Assembly: GCA_029254025.1 (NCBI GenBank)
Contig: JAQWYK010000039.1
Span: forward strand, 1 to 64,000
Length of the DNA: 64,000 nucleotides
Reading direction: 5' to 3'
From: Crocinitomicaceae bacterium
Lineage (GTDB): Bacteria > Bacteroidota > Bacteroidia > Flavobacteriales_D > Crocinitomicaceae
Position numbers and translations under genes: made by a program. This document shows, piece after piece, positions 17,786 to 25,925 of the stretch. The notes beneath the pieces were generated by a model, which had not been told where the DNA came from, ran no database searches, and saw only the letters and a list, made by a program, of their open reading frames with translations. Every line of letters begins with the position of its first letter. Within the stretch, counting starts at the first letter, position 1.

Positions 17786-19093
17786 CTAGTTTGAATGAGC
17801 AATTTTAAGCTTCTGTCCTTTCACTTTATGGTTGCGCAATTCTCTTAATAAGGCATCGATATCCTTCGAACAAATTGCAACATACGACGCATAATCAAGA
17901 ACGGCGATAACTCCAACATCTTCTTTTCCCAACTTTCCTTTCTGACAAATGAAACCCAGTACGTCGATTTTATTAATTTTATTCTTTTTTCCTGCACTAA
18001 AATATAACGTGTTCCATTTTGGTAAAACATAGCTTAAACTCGTTTTAAGCTCAAATGGACTTAATTTCGGTAGATCAAATTTTGGGTAATCTTCTCGAAA
18101 AACATATGCATTACCATCGGCTGCCATGCGTGCCGTTCTTCCATTTCTGTGAATAAATGCATCCTCTTTATCAGGTAGCTGAAAATGAACGATGTGCTTC
18201 ACTTCTGGAATGTCTAATCCTCTTGAACCCAAATCCGTACACACCAATACTGGACAACTCTGATTTCTAAATTTGATAAGTGCTCGTTCCCGTTCATCCT
18301 GTTCCATCCCACCATGATAACGAGTTACTGCCATCCCATTATCTGCACAAAACGCCGCAATATGGTCAACGTCTTCGCGAAAATTGCAAAACACAATAGT
18401 TGGAGCATGATTAAACTGGGTAATTAAATGACGCAGTGTTGTTAATTTATCCTGCTCAGTGAATACTTCGTAGAACCGAATGTCGGGTTGCTTTTCTTTC
18501 TTGAGTTGATCCAAATAAACAGGGTTTTTCAACCGAATAAACGATGGGAATTCATCAATGCGCGTCGCTGAGCCATAGAATGACTTTTTCAAGCTATTCA
18601 TTTGACCAATTATATGTTCAATTTCAGTATGAAAGCCTAATTCTAAGCATTTATCAAACTCATCCACCACAAAAAATGATGTGCCTTTCAATACTAAATT
18701 TCTACGGTTCAAATGGTCTGATATTCTTCCTGGTGTACCAACAATCACTGTAGGATGTGCTGCTAGGTTATTCACTTCGGTTTTCACCGAATGACCCCCA
18801 TAACAGGCGGTTATAGAAAAGTCTGTCTTCAAGGATTTAAAAACTGTTTCTATTTGCACCGCTAATTCACGCGTCGGTGAGAGAATAATTGCCTGCACTC
18901 CTCGTGAAAAGGAATCTTTCTCTGCAAGTAACTCAACCAGTGGTAAAAGAAAAGCCAGGGTTTTTCCTGAACCCGTTGGAGAATATAGCACCACTTCTTC
19001 AAAGGAGGGATATTGTTCCAATGCATCTTTTTGAATGGGTGTTAACTCTTTAATTCCAAGCTGGGCAACCAGCTGTTTTGACGTATTTCGCAT
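17786..19093 (-). CDS. dbpA: DEAD-box ATP-dependent RNA helicase, DbpA-like
   Basis: 435 residues from the ATG at 19093; a TTG two codons earlier is less likely. Helicase core: Q motif ('LTPIQKDAL'), Walker A 'SPTGSGKT' (38-45), 'PTREL', 'GTPGR', motif II as D144-E-F-D instead of DEAD, motif III 'SAT', 'VCTDLGSRGLDIP' and 'HRNGRTAR'. The C-terminal about 75 residues ('KIDVLGFICQKGKLGKEDVGVIAV') form the DbpA-type RNA-binding domain, which in E. coli recognises 23S rRNA helix 92. A role in large-subunit assembly is likely. A TAnnTTTG element sits three bases before the ATG. Confidence 0.9.
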   Translation of the reverse strand: MRNTSKQLVAQLGIKELTPIQKDALEQYPSFEEVVLYSPTGSGKTLAFLLPLVELLAEKDSFSRGVQAIILSPTRELAVQIETVFKSLKTDFSITACYGGHSVKTEVNNLAAHPTVIVGTPGRISDHLNRRNLVLKGTSFFVVDEFDKCLELGFHTEIEHIIGQMNSLKKSFYGSATRIDEFPSFIRLKNPVYLDQLKKEKQPDIRFYEVFTEQDKLTTLRHLITQFNHAPTIVFCNFREDVDHIAAFCADNGMAVTRYHGGMEQDERERALIKFRNQSCPVLVCTDLGSRGLDIPEVKHIVHFQLPDKEDAFIHRNGRTARMAADGNAYVFREDYPKFDLPKLSPFELKTSLSYVLPKWNTLYFSAGKKNKINKIDVLGFICQKGKLGKEDVGVIAVLDYASYVAICSKDIDALLRELRNHKVKGQKLKIAHSN

Positions 19094-19096
19094 GAA

Positions 19097-19104
19097 CAAA
19101 GGTA
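19097..19104 (-). promoter_or_regulatory. -7 promoter element of the dbpA-like gene, three bases before the ATG
   Basis: TACCTTTG on the minus strand, then TTC, then ATG at 19093. A perfect TAnnTTTG at this distance predicts a leaderless mRNA. No clear -33 TTG is seen. Confidence 0.4.
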
Positions 19105-19205
19105 ATCAATGAAATAGATAAATTCGTTGCATTCCGAAAAGACACTTTACCGCTTTTCATATATTCACGATGGCCTTAATCTATGCGGTTGAACATATTT
19201 TTTCG

Positions 19206-19213
19206 TATTTTTG
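19206..19213 (+). promoter_or_regulatory. -7 promoter element upstream of the gene at 19230
   Basis: TATTTTTG matches TAnnTTTG and lies 16 bases before the ATG. A TTG at 19189-19191 gives a 14-base spacer, shorter than usual. Confidence 0.35.
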
Positions 19214-19229
19214 AGATTGAAATGCCACG

Positions 19230-19763
19230 ATGCGGACGTTAGCTTCCATATTTTTACTTGCCTTATTTACGGTTCCGTTCTTTTTCGGACCCAACTGGTT
19301 GAGTATGGAACGCCGGCAAATTCAAAAGCATGTGCGAAATCAGATCCTTCCTACGCTGGACGAATCAGAATTAATCTCCTTCACTGTTTTACACATGGAT
19401 TCCACCCTGTTTTTCGATTGGGAGCACGCAAAAGAATTTGAATTTCAAGGGAAAATGTATGACATTGTCCAACGCAATATACATCAAGATTCCATCACGT
19501 ACTTGGTGTGGCAAGATGATAAAGAAACAGCCGTTAATTTGAGGATCAAACGGCTCGCAAATAGTGTTTTCACCCTATCACATGACAGCTACCATCATCA
19601 AGTCTCTTTTCAATTATTAATCAATTCTTTATACCTAGAAGATAACAGTACTGAGCTATACAGCTTCTTTTTTGAGCCATCTCGCAAATGGAATCACACC
19701 TATCAAGGTCTTCCTCATTGTGGGTTTTGCATAACGCCATTTAACCCCCCGCAATACGTATAG
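19230..19763 (+). CDS. Hypothetical exported protein
   Basis: 177 residues. An N-terminal hydrophobic segment (1-20, 'LASIFLLALFTVPFFFG') looks like an uncleaved signal anchor or signal peptide. The rest has mixed charged and beta segments ('EFEFQGKMYDIVQ', 'QDSITYLVWQDDKETAV') and a C-terminal 'GLPHCGFCITPF' with His-Cys-x-x-Cys, a possible metal or redox site. I do not recognise the family. It lies 73 bases before a hemoglobin-receptor-like TonB protein on the same strand, so a role linked to metal or haem uptake is a guess from context only. Confidence 0.65.
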   Translation: MRTLASIFLLALFTVPFFFGPNWLSMERRQIQKHVRNQILPTLDESELISFTVLHMDSTLFFDWEHAKEFEFQGKMYDIVQRNIHQDSITYLVWQDDKETAVNLRIKRLANSVFTLSHDSYHHQVSFQLLINSLYLEDNSTELYSFFFEPSRKWNHTYQGLPHCGFCITPFNPPQYV

Positions 19764-19783
19764 TTTACTTTATGCATAGCATA

Positions 19784-19799
19784 CAACCCTAAAGGGTTG
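19784..19799 (+). other. Small hairpin between the hypothetical gene and the TonB receptor
   Basis: CAACCC TAAA GGGTTG, a perfect six-base stem with a four-base loop, with no T run after it. It could be a weak attenuator between the two genes. Confidence 0.3.
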
Positions 19800-19836
19800 G
19801 GCAAAAGAATTTATTAACTATACATATGTCATTCAT

Positions 19837-22245
19837 ATGAAATTACTCTATATCGCGGTGGTGCTTGTTTTCATTCAACAAGCTGCTGCCCAAACTATAA
19901 AAATCCTTGATGTTCAAAGTCAACAACCATTGGATATGGTTCATATTGGAGCTAAAGGAGCGAAATTTAGTACCAGTACGAATTCCAATGGGTTATCTGA
20001 TATCAGTGCGCTGAGTAGTTATGATACGCTCATAATAGAGCTCTTTGGATATGAAACTCGGTACGTTTCTCAGCAAGAAATTACTGCGCTCGAAAATATT
20101 GTTTATTTAACCAGCGCAGTCTTCAACCAAGATGAATTCGTTATATCAGCGACGCGCTGGCGGCAATCCAAAAAGGATATTCCACAGCATGTTACCACAA
20201 TATCGAAAAAAGAAGTGCGCTTGCATAATCCACAAACGGCTGCCGATTTACTTTCGGTTTCAGGTGAAGTGTTTATACAAAAGAGTCAACAGGGAGGAGG
20301 GTCTCCAATGATTCGCGGTTTGGCAACCAATCGCTTATTATACACCGTTGACGGGGTGCGTATGAACACGGCTATTTTTCGAGGGGGAAACATCCAAAAT
20401 GTGATTTCCCTTGACCCATTAGCCATGGAGAATGTTGAGGTCCTTTTTGGACCTGGGGCTGTGATTTACGGAAGCGACGCCATTGGTGGAGTAATGGGAT
20501 TTCAAACATTAATACCTGAGCTTTCTTCTAATAAAGATGAGTTCGTTACAGGTACCGCTATGATGCGTCATAGTTCGGCAAACAACGAATTATCGGGGCA
20601 TGTTGACGTGAATGTTGGGTGGAAAAAATGGGCGGTGCTCACGAGTTTTTCACACAATAAATTCGACGACCTACACATGGGTGCAAATGGCCCTGAAGTT
20701 TACCTCAAGCCATTTTATGTACAACGAGTAGATAGTGTAGACCAAATGGTGACTAATAATGATCCCCGCGAGCAGGTTTCAACTGGTTACAGTCAACTCA
20801 ACCTCATGCAAAAAATCCGTTTCAAGCCGAGTAAAAAATGGGATGTTGAGTATGGCTTCCATTACTCAGAAACATCCGAGTATGCACGTTATGATCGGTT
20901 GATTGAAACCTCCTCCAACGGTCTGCCAAGAAGTGCTGTTTGGAATTATGGCCCTCAAAAATGGATGATGAATAACCTTTCTGTTACGTATTTCGGGGAG
21001 AACCAACTCTTTGATTACATGACTATTCGATTGGCACAACAGAACTTCGAAGAAAGTAGAATCGATCGTCGCTTTAACCACCATCGTCTTAGAACCCAGT
21101 TGGAACGAGTAGACGCTTATTCTGCCAATATTGACTTCGAGAAAAAAGCAGGAAAACACGAATTTTTCTATGGTGCCGAAGCAGTATTGAATGATGTCAC
21201 CTCCATTGGAAGTGCGATAGATATTACAGACAACACACCTATTCCTGTTCAAGATCGATATCCCCAATCAACATGGAGCACCTTGTCGGGATATGTAAAC
21301 TATCAATTCCACGCAACGGAAAAATTGGTCACTCAAGCGGGGCTGCGTTATTCTAGCTACACTGTATCTTCCGATTTCACCCGTCACCTCACCTTTTTTC
21401 CCTTCGATTTTACCACCGTGGAAATTAATAATGGGGCGCTAAACGGAACACTCGGCTTGACCTATAATCCAAACAAAAAATGGAGCATGAGTGTGAATAC
21501 GTCTACTGGGTATCGTGCACCGAACGTGGATGACATTGGGAAGATTTTTGACTTCTCAGCTGGCGACATAGTAGTACCCAATATTGATCTAGAAGCAGAA
21601 TATGCTTACAGTACAGAGGCAAGTCTTTCTCGTATTTTTGGGACGACTATGAAAATCGATGTATCAGGATTTTATACCTATTTAGACAATGTCATGGTTC
21701 GTCGTGAATTCACCCTGAATGGACAAGACAGTATTCTTTACGACGGTGATTTGAGCAAGGTGTTCGCTATTCAAAATGCAGCTTTTGGAACAGTTTATGG
21801 CTTCCATACGAATGTAGAGGTTAACTTAACAAAAGGATTTCGTCTCAGTTCTAAATTCAATTATCAACTGGGTGTTGAAGAATTGGAAGATGGAACGGTT
21901 GCCCGATCGAGACACGCAGCGCCTTGGTTTGGGATTACCAAGTTTTCGTATTCGAAAAAACAACTGGACCTTCAGCTTTATGCGACATACAGCGGTGAAG
22001 TGAGCGCTGAAAACCTCAATCCCGAAGAACAACAAAAACCCTTCTTGTATGCGCGTGACGAAAACGGTAATTTACATTCACCAAGCTGGTACACCCTTAA
22101 TATTAAGGCCATGTATCAGGCTGCCGAAAAGCTGTCCTTCAGCGCTGGAGTTGAGAACATTACTGATCAGCGTTACAGACCATATAGCTCTGGTTTAGCG
22201 GCTGCGGGACGAAACTTTATCCTCTCGTTTATGTTAAAGTTCTAA
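19837..22245 (+). CDS. TonB-dependent receptor, hemoglobin/transferrin-receptor-like
   Basis: 802 residues. Signal peptide (1-19), a carboxypeptidase-regulatory-like domain (about 20-95), plug domain (about 100-220) and barrel ending 'LSFMLKF'. The plug has 'SPMIRGLATNRLLYTVDGV', 'MNTAIFRGGNIQNV' and 'VEVLFGPGAVIYGSDAIGG', the pattern of the hemoglobin/transferrin/lactoferrin receptor family, so haem or iron-protein uptake is plausible. No HmuY or other haemophore is adjacent. Its stop codon shares one base with the next start, suggesting translational coupling to the NAD(P)-binding protein. Confidence 0.88.
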   Translation: MKLLYIAVVLVFIQQAAAQTIKILDVQSQQPLDMVHIGAKGAKFSTSTNSNGLSDISALSSYDTLIIELFGYETRYVSQQEITALENIVYLTSAVFNQDEFVISATRWRQSKKDIPQHVTTISKKEVRLHNPQTAADLLSVSGEVFIQKSQQGGGSPMIRGLATNRLLYTVDGVRMNTAIFRGGNIQNVISLDPLAMENVEVLFGPGAVIYGSDAIGGVMGFQTLIPELSSNKDEFVTGTAMMRHSSANNELSGHVDVNVGWKKWAVLTSFSHNKFDDLHMGANGPEVYLKPFYVQRVDSVDQMVTNNDPREQVSTGYSQLNLMQKIRFKPSKKWDVEYGFHYSETSEYARYDRLIETSSNGLPRSAVWNYGPQKWMMNNLSVTYFGENQLFDYMTIRLAQQNFEESRIDRRFNHHRLRTQLERVDAYSANIDFEKKAGKHEFFYGAEAVLNDVTSIGSAIDITDNTPIPVQDRYPQSTWSTLSGYVNYQFHATEKLVTQAGLRYSSYTVSSDFTRHLTFFPFDFTTVEINNGALNGTLGLTYNPNKKWSMSVNTSTGYRAPNVDDIGKIFDFSAGDIVVPNIDLEAEYAYSTEASLSRIFGTTMKIDVSGFYTYLDNVMVRREFTLNGQDSILYDGDLSKVFAIQNAAFGTVYGFHTNVEVNLTKGFRLSSKFNYQLGVEELEDGTVARSRHAAPWFGITKFSYSKKQLDLQLYATYSGEVSAENLNPEEQQKPFLYARDENGNLHSPSWYTLNIKAMYQAAEKLSFSAGVENITDQRYRPYSSGLAAAGRNFILSFMLKF

Positions 22246-23036
22246 TGAAGAAAATAGAACGCATAGGAATTGTTGGGTGCGGTTGGCTTGGTGCAACGTT
22301 GGCCGAATTCTATCTGGAAAAAGGCCTTGTGGTTTATGGAACCACCCGTACGCCTTCAAAAGCAGAGCAACTCACGCAAAAAGGAGTGCACATGCACCTG
22401 CTCAACGATTTTACCGATGACCTAACGTGGTTGGATTCAGTGGATATCCTCGTATTGAACATTCCACCTTCTTCATTAGGCGCTGAGTATCCTTGCTTTA
22501 TGGCCCACATAGTTCGGTTTATTGGCGGGAAAACAAACGTGATTTTCATATCTTCTACCTCAGTGTACGATAACCAAAATAGGATTGTCGACGAGAAGAC
22601 CACCGAAGTTGGAGATAGTGCGCGGGGTAAAACTGTGTATGCGGCGGAACAAGAACTTAATAGTTTGTTAGGAACGCGTTTAACTATTTTAAGAATGGCT
22701 GGTTTGGTTGGAAACAACCGGCACCCTGTGAAATTCATGACGGGAAAAAATTATCCTGGGAAGTCGGAACCCATCAACCTGATTCACCTTGAAGACTGTA
22801 TTGGGTTAATCGATGCAGTAATCGAAAATGCGTGTTGGGGAGAGACAATAAACGGTTGTGCAGGTGAGCATCCTGAAAAAGGCGAATATTACAGGTGGGC
22901 AGCAGAGAAACTTGATCTTACCGCCCCCATATTTACCACTGAAAAAACTACATTCAAAATTATTAGTAACGAAAAGTCTAGCAACCTGTTAGGATATATC
23001 TATCGCTACAATAACCCTTTCGGTTTTCCCTTATAA
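22245..23036 (+). CDS. NAD(P)-binding epimerase/dehydratase-like protein (YeeZ-like)
   Basis: 263 residues. An N-terminal Rossmann fold 'RIGIVGCGWLGATLAEFYLEK' (GxGxxG) is followed by an SDR-like body: 'VIFISSTSVYDNQN', 'RLTILRMAGLVGNNRHP' and 'INLIHLEDCIGLI'. It resembles YeeZ-type extended short-chain dehydrogenases of unknown substrate; the catalytic YxxxK is not clear. The ATG overlaps the TAA of the receptor gene by one base (TAATG), so the pair is probably co-translated. Confidence 0.8.
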   Translation: MKKIERIGIVGCGWLGATLAEFYLEKGLVVYGTTRTPSKAEQLTQKGVHMHLLNDFTDDLTWLDSVDILVLNIPPSSLGAEYPCFMAHIVRFIGGKTNVIFISSTSVYDNQNRIVDEKTTEVGDSARGKTVYAAEQELNSLLGTRLTILRMAGLVGNNRHPVKFMTGKNYPGKSEPINLIHLEDCIGLIDAVIENACWGETINGCAGEHPEKGEYYRWAAEKLDLTAPIFTTEKTTFKIISNEKSSNLLGYIYRYNNPFGFPL

Positions 23037-23062
23037 CTATTTGGACATTAATCACTCGTCAA

Positions 23063-23863
23063 TTACAGATCTCTCCGCTTTAATACTTGATAAGCGATTA
23101 CGAAAAATAAAGCCATGTAGCCGAGGCTTATAGCAATATTCGTAGATAGCTCCAATGCCGGTGGCACTTCTCCAGTTTGTTTTGCTGCAAGTGCATTCAA
23201 CTGAGACATAATTGGACTTGGTGTTAGCGTGGAAAACACATTCAACGGAAAAAACAAATAGATCTTCGCTGAAAGTGTTGCGGTAATTATAGAGCCTATA
23301 ATAGACTCTACAATGAACGAAACAATAAAGAAAATAATCGATAACGCTGTTCGCTTGACTAAAACGGCAAAGAAAAACGCGAAACTAAAATAACCTAGCG
23401 TTTGGAGGTAGTATATTAGAATGAAATAGCTGTCTTCCAACGCATTCGAAAATCCCGAGTTGATACCGCCAAAAACAAGCGCCACGATAGCTGTATAAAG
23501 CGTAACAATGGTTGAAAGCGCGAAAACCACTAAGAATTTACTAATTATCACTTCTCGCTTGGAAAGGCCATCAATCACGTTTTGCTTCATGGTGCGATAG
23601 CTATATTCGTTACATACTACAATCACAACCGTTACCCCCATCAACACATTAAAGAAACTGGCTGAGTATGTTGCAAAGTTCCAAATAGAAGGAAAACCCC
23701 ATATATCATCCAAAATCGGTATCAGTGGATGAATGACGTTATAGTAGAACGATGAAAGCATGAACATCACCAATGGAATCATAATGGCATAGACCAATAA
23801 AATGATTCGAAGGGAATTCAGCTTTTTGAGTTTTGCGTATTCTATGGATAATAGCTTCTTCAT
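23063..23863 (-). CDS. ABC-2 type transporter permease
   Basis: 266 residues with about six membrane segments (for example 'IILLVYAIMIPLVMFMLSSFYY', 'VLMGVTVVIVVCNEY', 'AISLGYMALFFVIAY'). The layout matches ABC-2 permeases that export drugs, lipids or sodium. The block 'YSYRTMKQNVIDGLSKREV' is typical of the family. It overlaps the ATPase gene by one base and forms a two-gene exporter with it. Confidence 0.85.
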   Translation of the reverse strand: MKKLLSIEYAKLKKLNSLRIILLVYAIMIPLVMFMLSSFYYNVIHPLIPILDDIWGFPSIWNFATYSASFFNVLMGVTVVIVVCNEYSYRTMKQNVIDGLSKREVIISKFLVVFALSTIVTLYTAIVALVFGGINSGFSNALEDSYFILIYYLQTLGYFSFAFFFAVLVKRTALSIIFFIVSFIVESIIGSIITATLSAKIYLFFPLNVFSTLTPSPIMSQLNALAAKQTGEVPPALELSTNIAISLGYMALFFVIAYQVLKRRDL

Positions 23864-24756
23864 TACTGTACAATTTCTAAAAAGGTGGATTCTAAATTCT
23901 TTTTGTATTCGCGCAAAGAAGAAAGGTAAATCCCTTTGTCAGCGAACATTCTGTTCACGTCGCTTGGGGTAAGCTGCTCTTCTACGGCAATCATCAATTC
24001 ACCTTGCTCCTCTTTAATAAAAATGATTTCACTCAACGCCGCGATTGCACCCATAAGTTGATCCTTCTCCTCTGATGCGACGAGCAAAATTCGGTCATGT
24101 ATCATGATTTCTCCAAGTGTTCCAACCTTTAGTAGTTTTCCATTTTTGAGAATCGCCACATGAGAACACATTTTTTCTATCTCATCCAACAAGTGAGAGG
24201 CTAAGATGATTGTTTTTCCATCTTGCGCAATTTCATTGATTAATGTGCGCATTTCCGCGATACCTTGCGGATCTAAACCATTTGTTGGCTCGTCTAACAC
24301 CAACACGTCTGGGTCTGCCAACAACGCCGCTGCCAAGGCCAATCGCTGTTTCATTCCCAGCGAAAATGTTTTGAACTTAGACTTTCTTCGCTCATACAGC
24401 CCCACCTTTTTTAAGGTCTCTTCAATGGTCGCGTCTAGGTTGTGCACTTCTTTTATCTTCCCTACCACTTTGAGGTTATCAATTGCATTGAGGTAAGGAT
24501 AAAAGTTGGGCGTTTCGAGAAGCGAACCTATATTTTTTCGTAAGTCATCGCTGTTGCCCTTTTCAAACCAACTAAAGTCACCGGCATTAGAACGCAGCAC
24601 GCCCAGAAGAATTCCTAAGGAGGTTGTTTTTCCACTGCCGTTTGGCCCTAACAAGCCAAATACTTGCCCGCTTTCAACAGTTAACGAAAGTCCTTCCAAT
24701 GCTACCACATCTCGGTATACTTTACGAAGGCCCTGAGTTGTAAGTATGTTCTGCAT
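23863..24756 (-). CDS. ABC transporter ATP-binding protein
   Basis: 297 residues. Walker A 'GLLGPNGSGKTTS' (about 35-47), signature 'FSLGMKQRLALAAALL', Walker B 'DVLVLDEPTNGLDP' and switch 'ILASHLLDEIEKM' are complete. The C-terminal 80 residues form the accessory domain common in CcmA/NatA-type exporters. It drives the ABC-2 permease encoded next. The substrate is unknown. Confidence 0.93.
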   Translation of the reverse strand: MQNILTTQGLRKVYRDVVALEGLSLTVESGQVFGLLGPNGSGKTTSLGILLGVLRSNAGDFSWFEKGNSDDLRKNIGSLLETPNFYPYLNAIDNLKVVGKIKEVHNLDATIEETLKKVGLYERRKSKFKTFSLGMKQRLALAAALLADPDVLVLDEPTNGLDPQGIAEMRTLINEIAQDGKTIILASHLLDEIEKMCSHVAILKNGKLLKVGTLGEIMIHDRILLVASEEKDQLMGAIAALSEIIFIKEEQGELMIAVEEQLTPSDVNRMFADKGIYLSSLREYKKNLESTFLEIVQ

Positions 24757-24836
24757 ACACTTAGTTTTAAGTAAATGTAATTAAAATAATATTGATGCCA
24801 GCAGAGTTTACATCACTTGTCAGGAAGAAACTTCCA

Positions 24837-24868
24837 TTTGATGATTGGTAAAATAGTTAGTATTTTTG
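24837..24868 (+). promoter_or_regulatory. Promoter of the FISUMP lipoprotein gene
   Basis: TTTG (24837-24840), a 20-base spacer, then TATTTTTG (24861-24868): a complete match to the Bacteroidota consensus. Transcription would start near 24874, leaving a leader of about 105 bases that contains a long hairpin. Confidence 0.6.
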
Positions 24869-24887
24869 AGCGTAGATAAAATACAAT

Positions 24888-24932
24888 AAAACTGTATAAT
24901 ACCGCCTTCATGTTGCGGGTTGATACAGTTTT
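24888..24932 (+). other. Structured hairpin in the leader of the FISUMP lipoprotein gene
   Basis: AAAACTGTAT (24888-24897) pairs perfectly with ATACAGTTTT (24923-24932). The 25-base interior holds a second CCGC/GCGG stem (24902-24905 with 24914-24917). It lies between the promoter and the ATG. The TTTT end of the outer stem could act as a weak terminator; it may equally protect or regulate the mRNA. Confidence 0.5.
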
Positions 24933-24981
24933 GTGGTATATATAAACGAGTTAGAGGCAATAATTAAACAGACATATAATA

Positions 24982-25737
24982 ATGAATAAAGTAATAATCG
25001 TTATATCGACTCTTTTTGTCACATCGATAATATTGGCAAGTTGTGGCGGAAATTCTCAAGAAAATAAAAAGCAAGAAGTTGAGATTAATTTCGATGTAAT
25101 TTTCTCAGAGGACAGTACTGAAATCACCTTGGGTGATCAAACCTGGATGACCATGAATTTGAACACCATGACTTTTCGGAACGGTGATTCAATACCAATA
25201 GCAAATTCTATTTCGGATTGGGAAAAAGCATCTTGGAGAGACACTCCTTTGTGTGGATACTACGACAACAACCCAAAAAATGGAGAAAAATACGGTATGC
25301 TTTACAATTGGCACGCTGTAACTGATGAACGAGGTTTGGCCCCTGAAGGGTGGCAAATTCCTAGCGACATTGCGTGGACACAATTAAAGAATTTTCTCAA
25401 CAACGAAGAAGTGGCAGGTCATTATCTAAAAAGTACAACTGATTGGGTTGAGAATGGTAACGGCAATAACGCCAGTGGATTTAATGCCTTACCTTGTGGT
25501 TGGTACTCCGATATGTCTAATGAGTACAGTGGACTTGGTGAACTTACGTCTTGGTGGAGCACAAAATCAGGGAGTACCGCTGAACTAGCGCAAGATATTG
25601 CAGCATGGGTGTGGTCGGTGGAGTTCAGTGATAGCACGTTCAGTCGAGGAGATTTTTACAAAAGTAACGGATTTTCAGTGCGTTGCATTAAGGATTCAGT
25701 TTCGAATGAGCGAGCTAGTCTAATTATTAAGAAATAA
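24982..25737 (+). CDS. FISUMP-domain lipoprotein
   Basis: 251 residues. A lipoprotein signal peptide ('VTSIILASCGG', Cys about residue 21) is followed by a 'Fibrobacter succinogenes major paralogous' domain (about 50-240): 'TLGDQTWMTMNLN', 'YGMLYNWHAV', 'GLAPEGWQIPSD', 'SGFNALPCGWY' and 'SNGFSVRCIKD'. These domains are widespread in Bacteroidota surface proteins; their function is unknown. It is monocistronic with its own promoter. Confidence 0.88.
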   Translation: MNKVIIVISTLFVTSIILASCGGNSQENKKQEVEINFDVIFSEDSTEITLGDQTWMTMNLNTMTFRNGDSIPIANSISDWEKASWRDTPLCGYYDNNPKNGEKYGMLYNWHAVTDERGLAPEGWQIPSDIAWTQLKNFLNNEEVAGHYLKSTTDWVENGNGNNASGFNALPCGWYSDMSNEYSGLGELTSWWSTKSGSTAELAQDIAAWVWSVEFSDSTFSRGDFYKSNGFSVRCIKDSVSNERASLIIKK

Positions 25738-25753
25738 AACAACATATAACACT

Positions 25754-25783
25754 ATGTAAAATGCATTAAAACGCATTTTACAT
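25754..25783. terminator. Perfect hairpin between the FISUMP gene and hutI
   Basis: ATGTAAAATGC (25754-25764) pairs perfectly with GCATTTTACAT (25773-25783) around an eight-base loop. It starts 17 bases after the FISUMP stop but lacks a long T run, so termination is likely but not certain. Confidence 0.45.
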
Positions 25784-25925
25784 TGACCGTTAAACCTACA
25801 AAACCTAAAGCGGGTAGAAGGAGAAAAAGTCGTTTCATAGAATTATCATTTCCACTAAACTACTTCCTCGAAACGACAAAAACGATGAATCGAGAAAAGT
25901 TTAGGGTTTATTCACGCATCTTATT

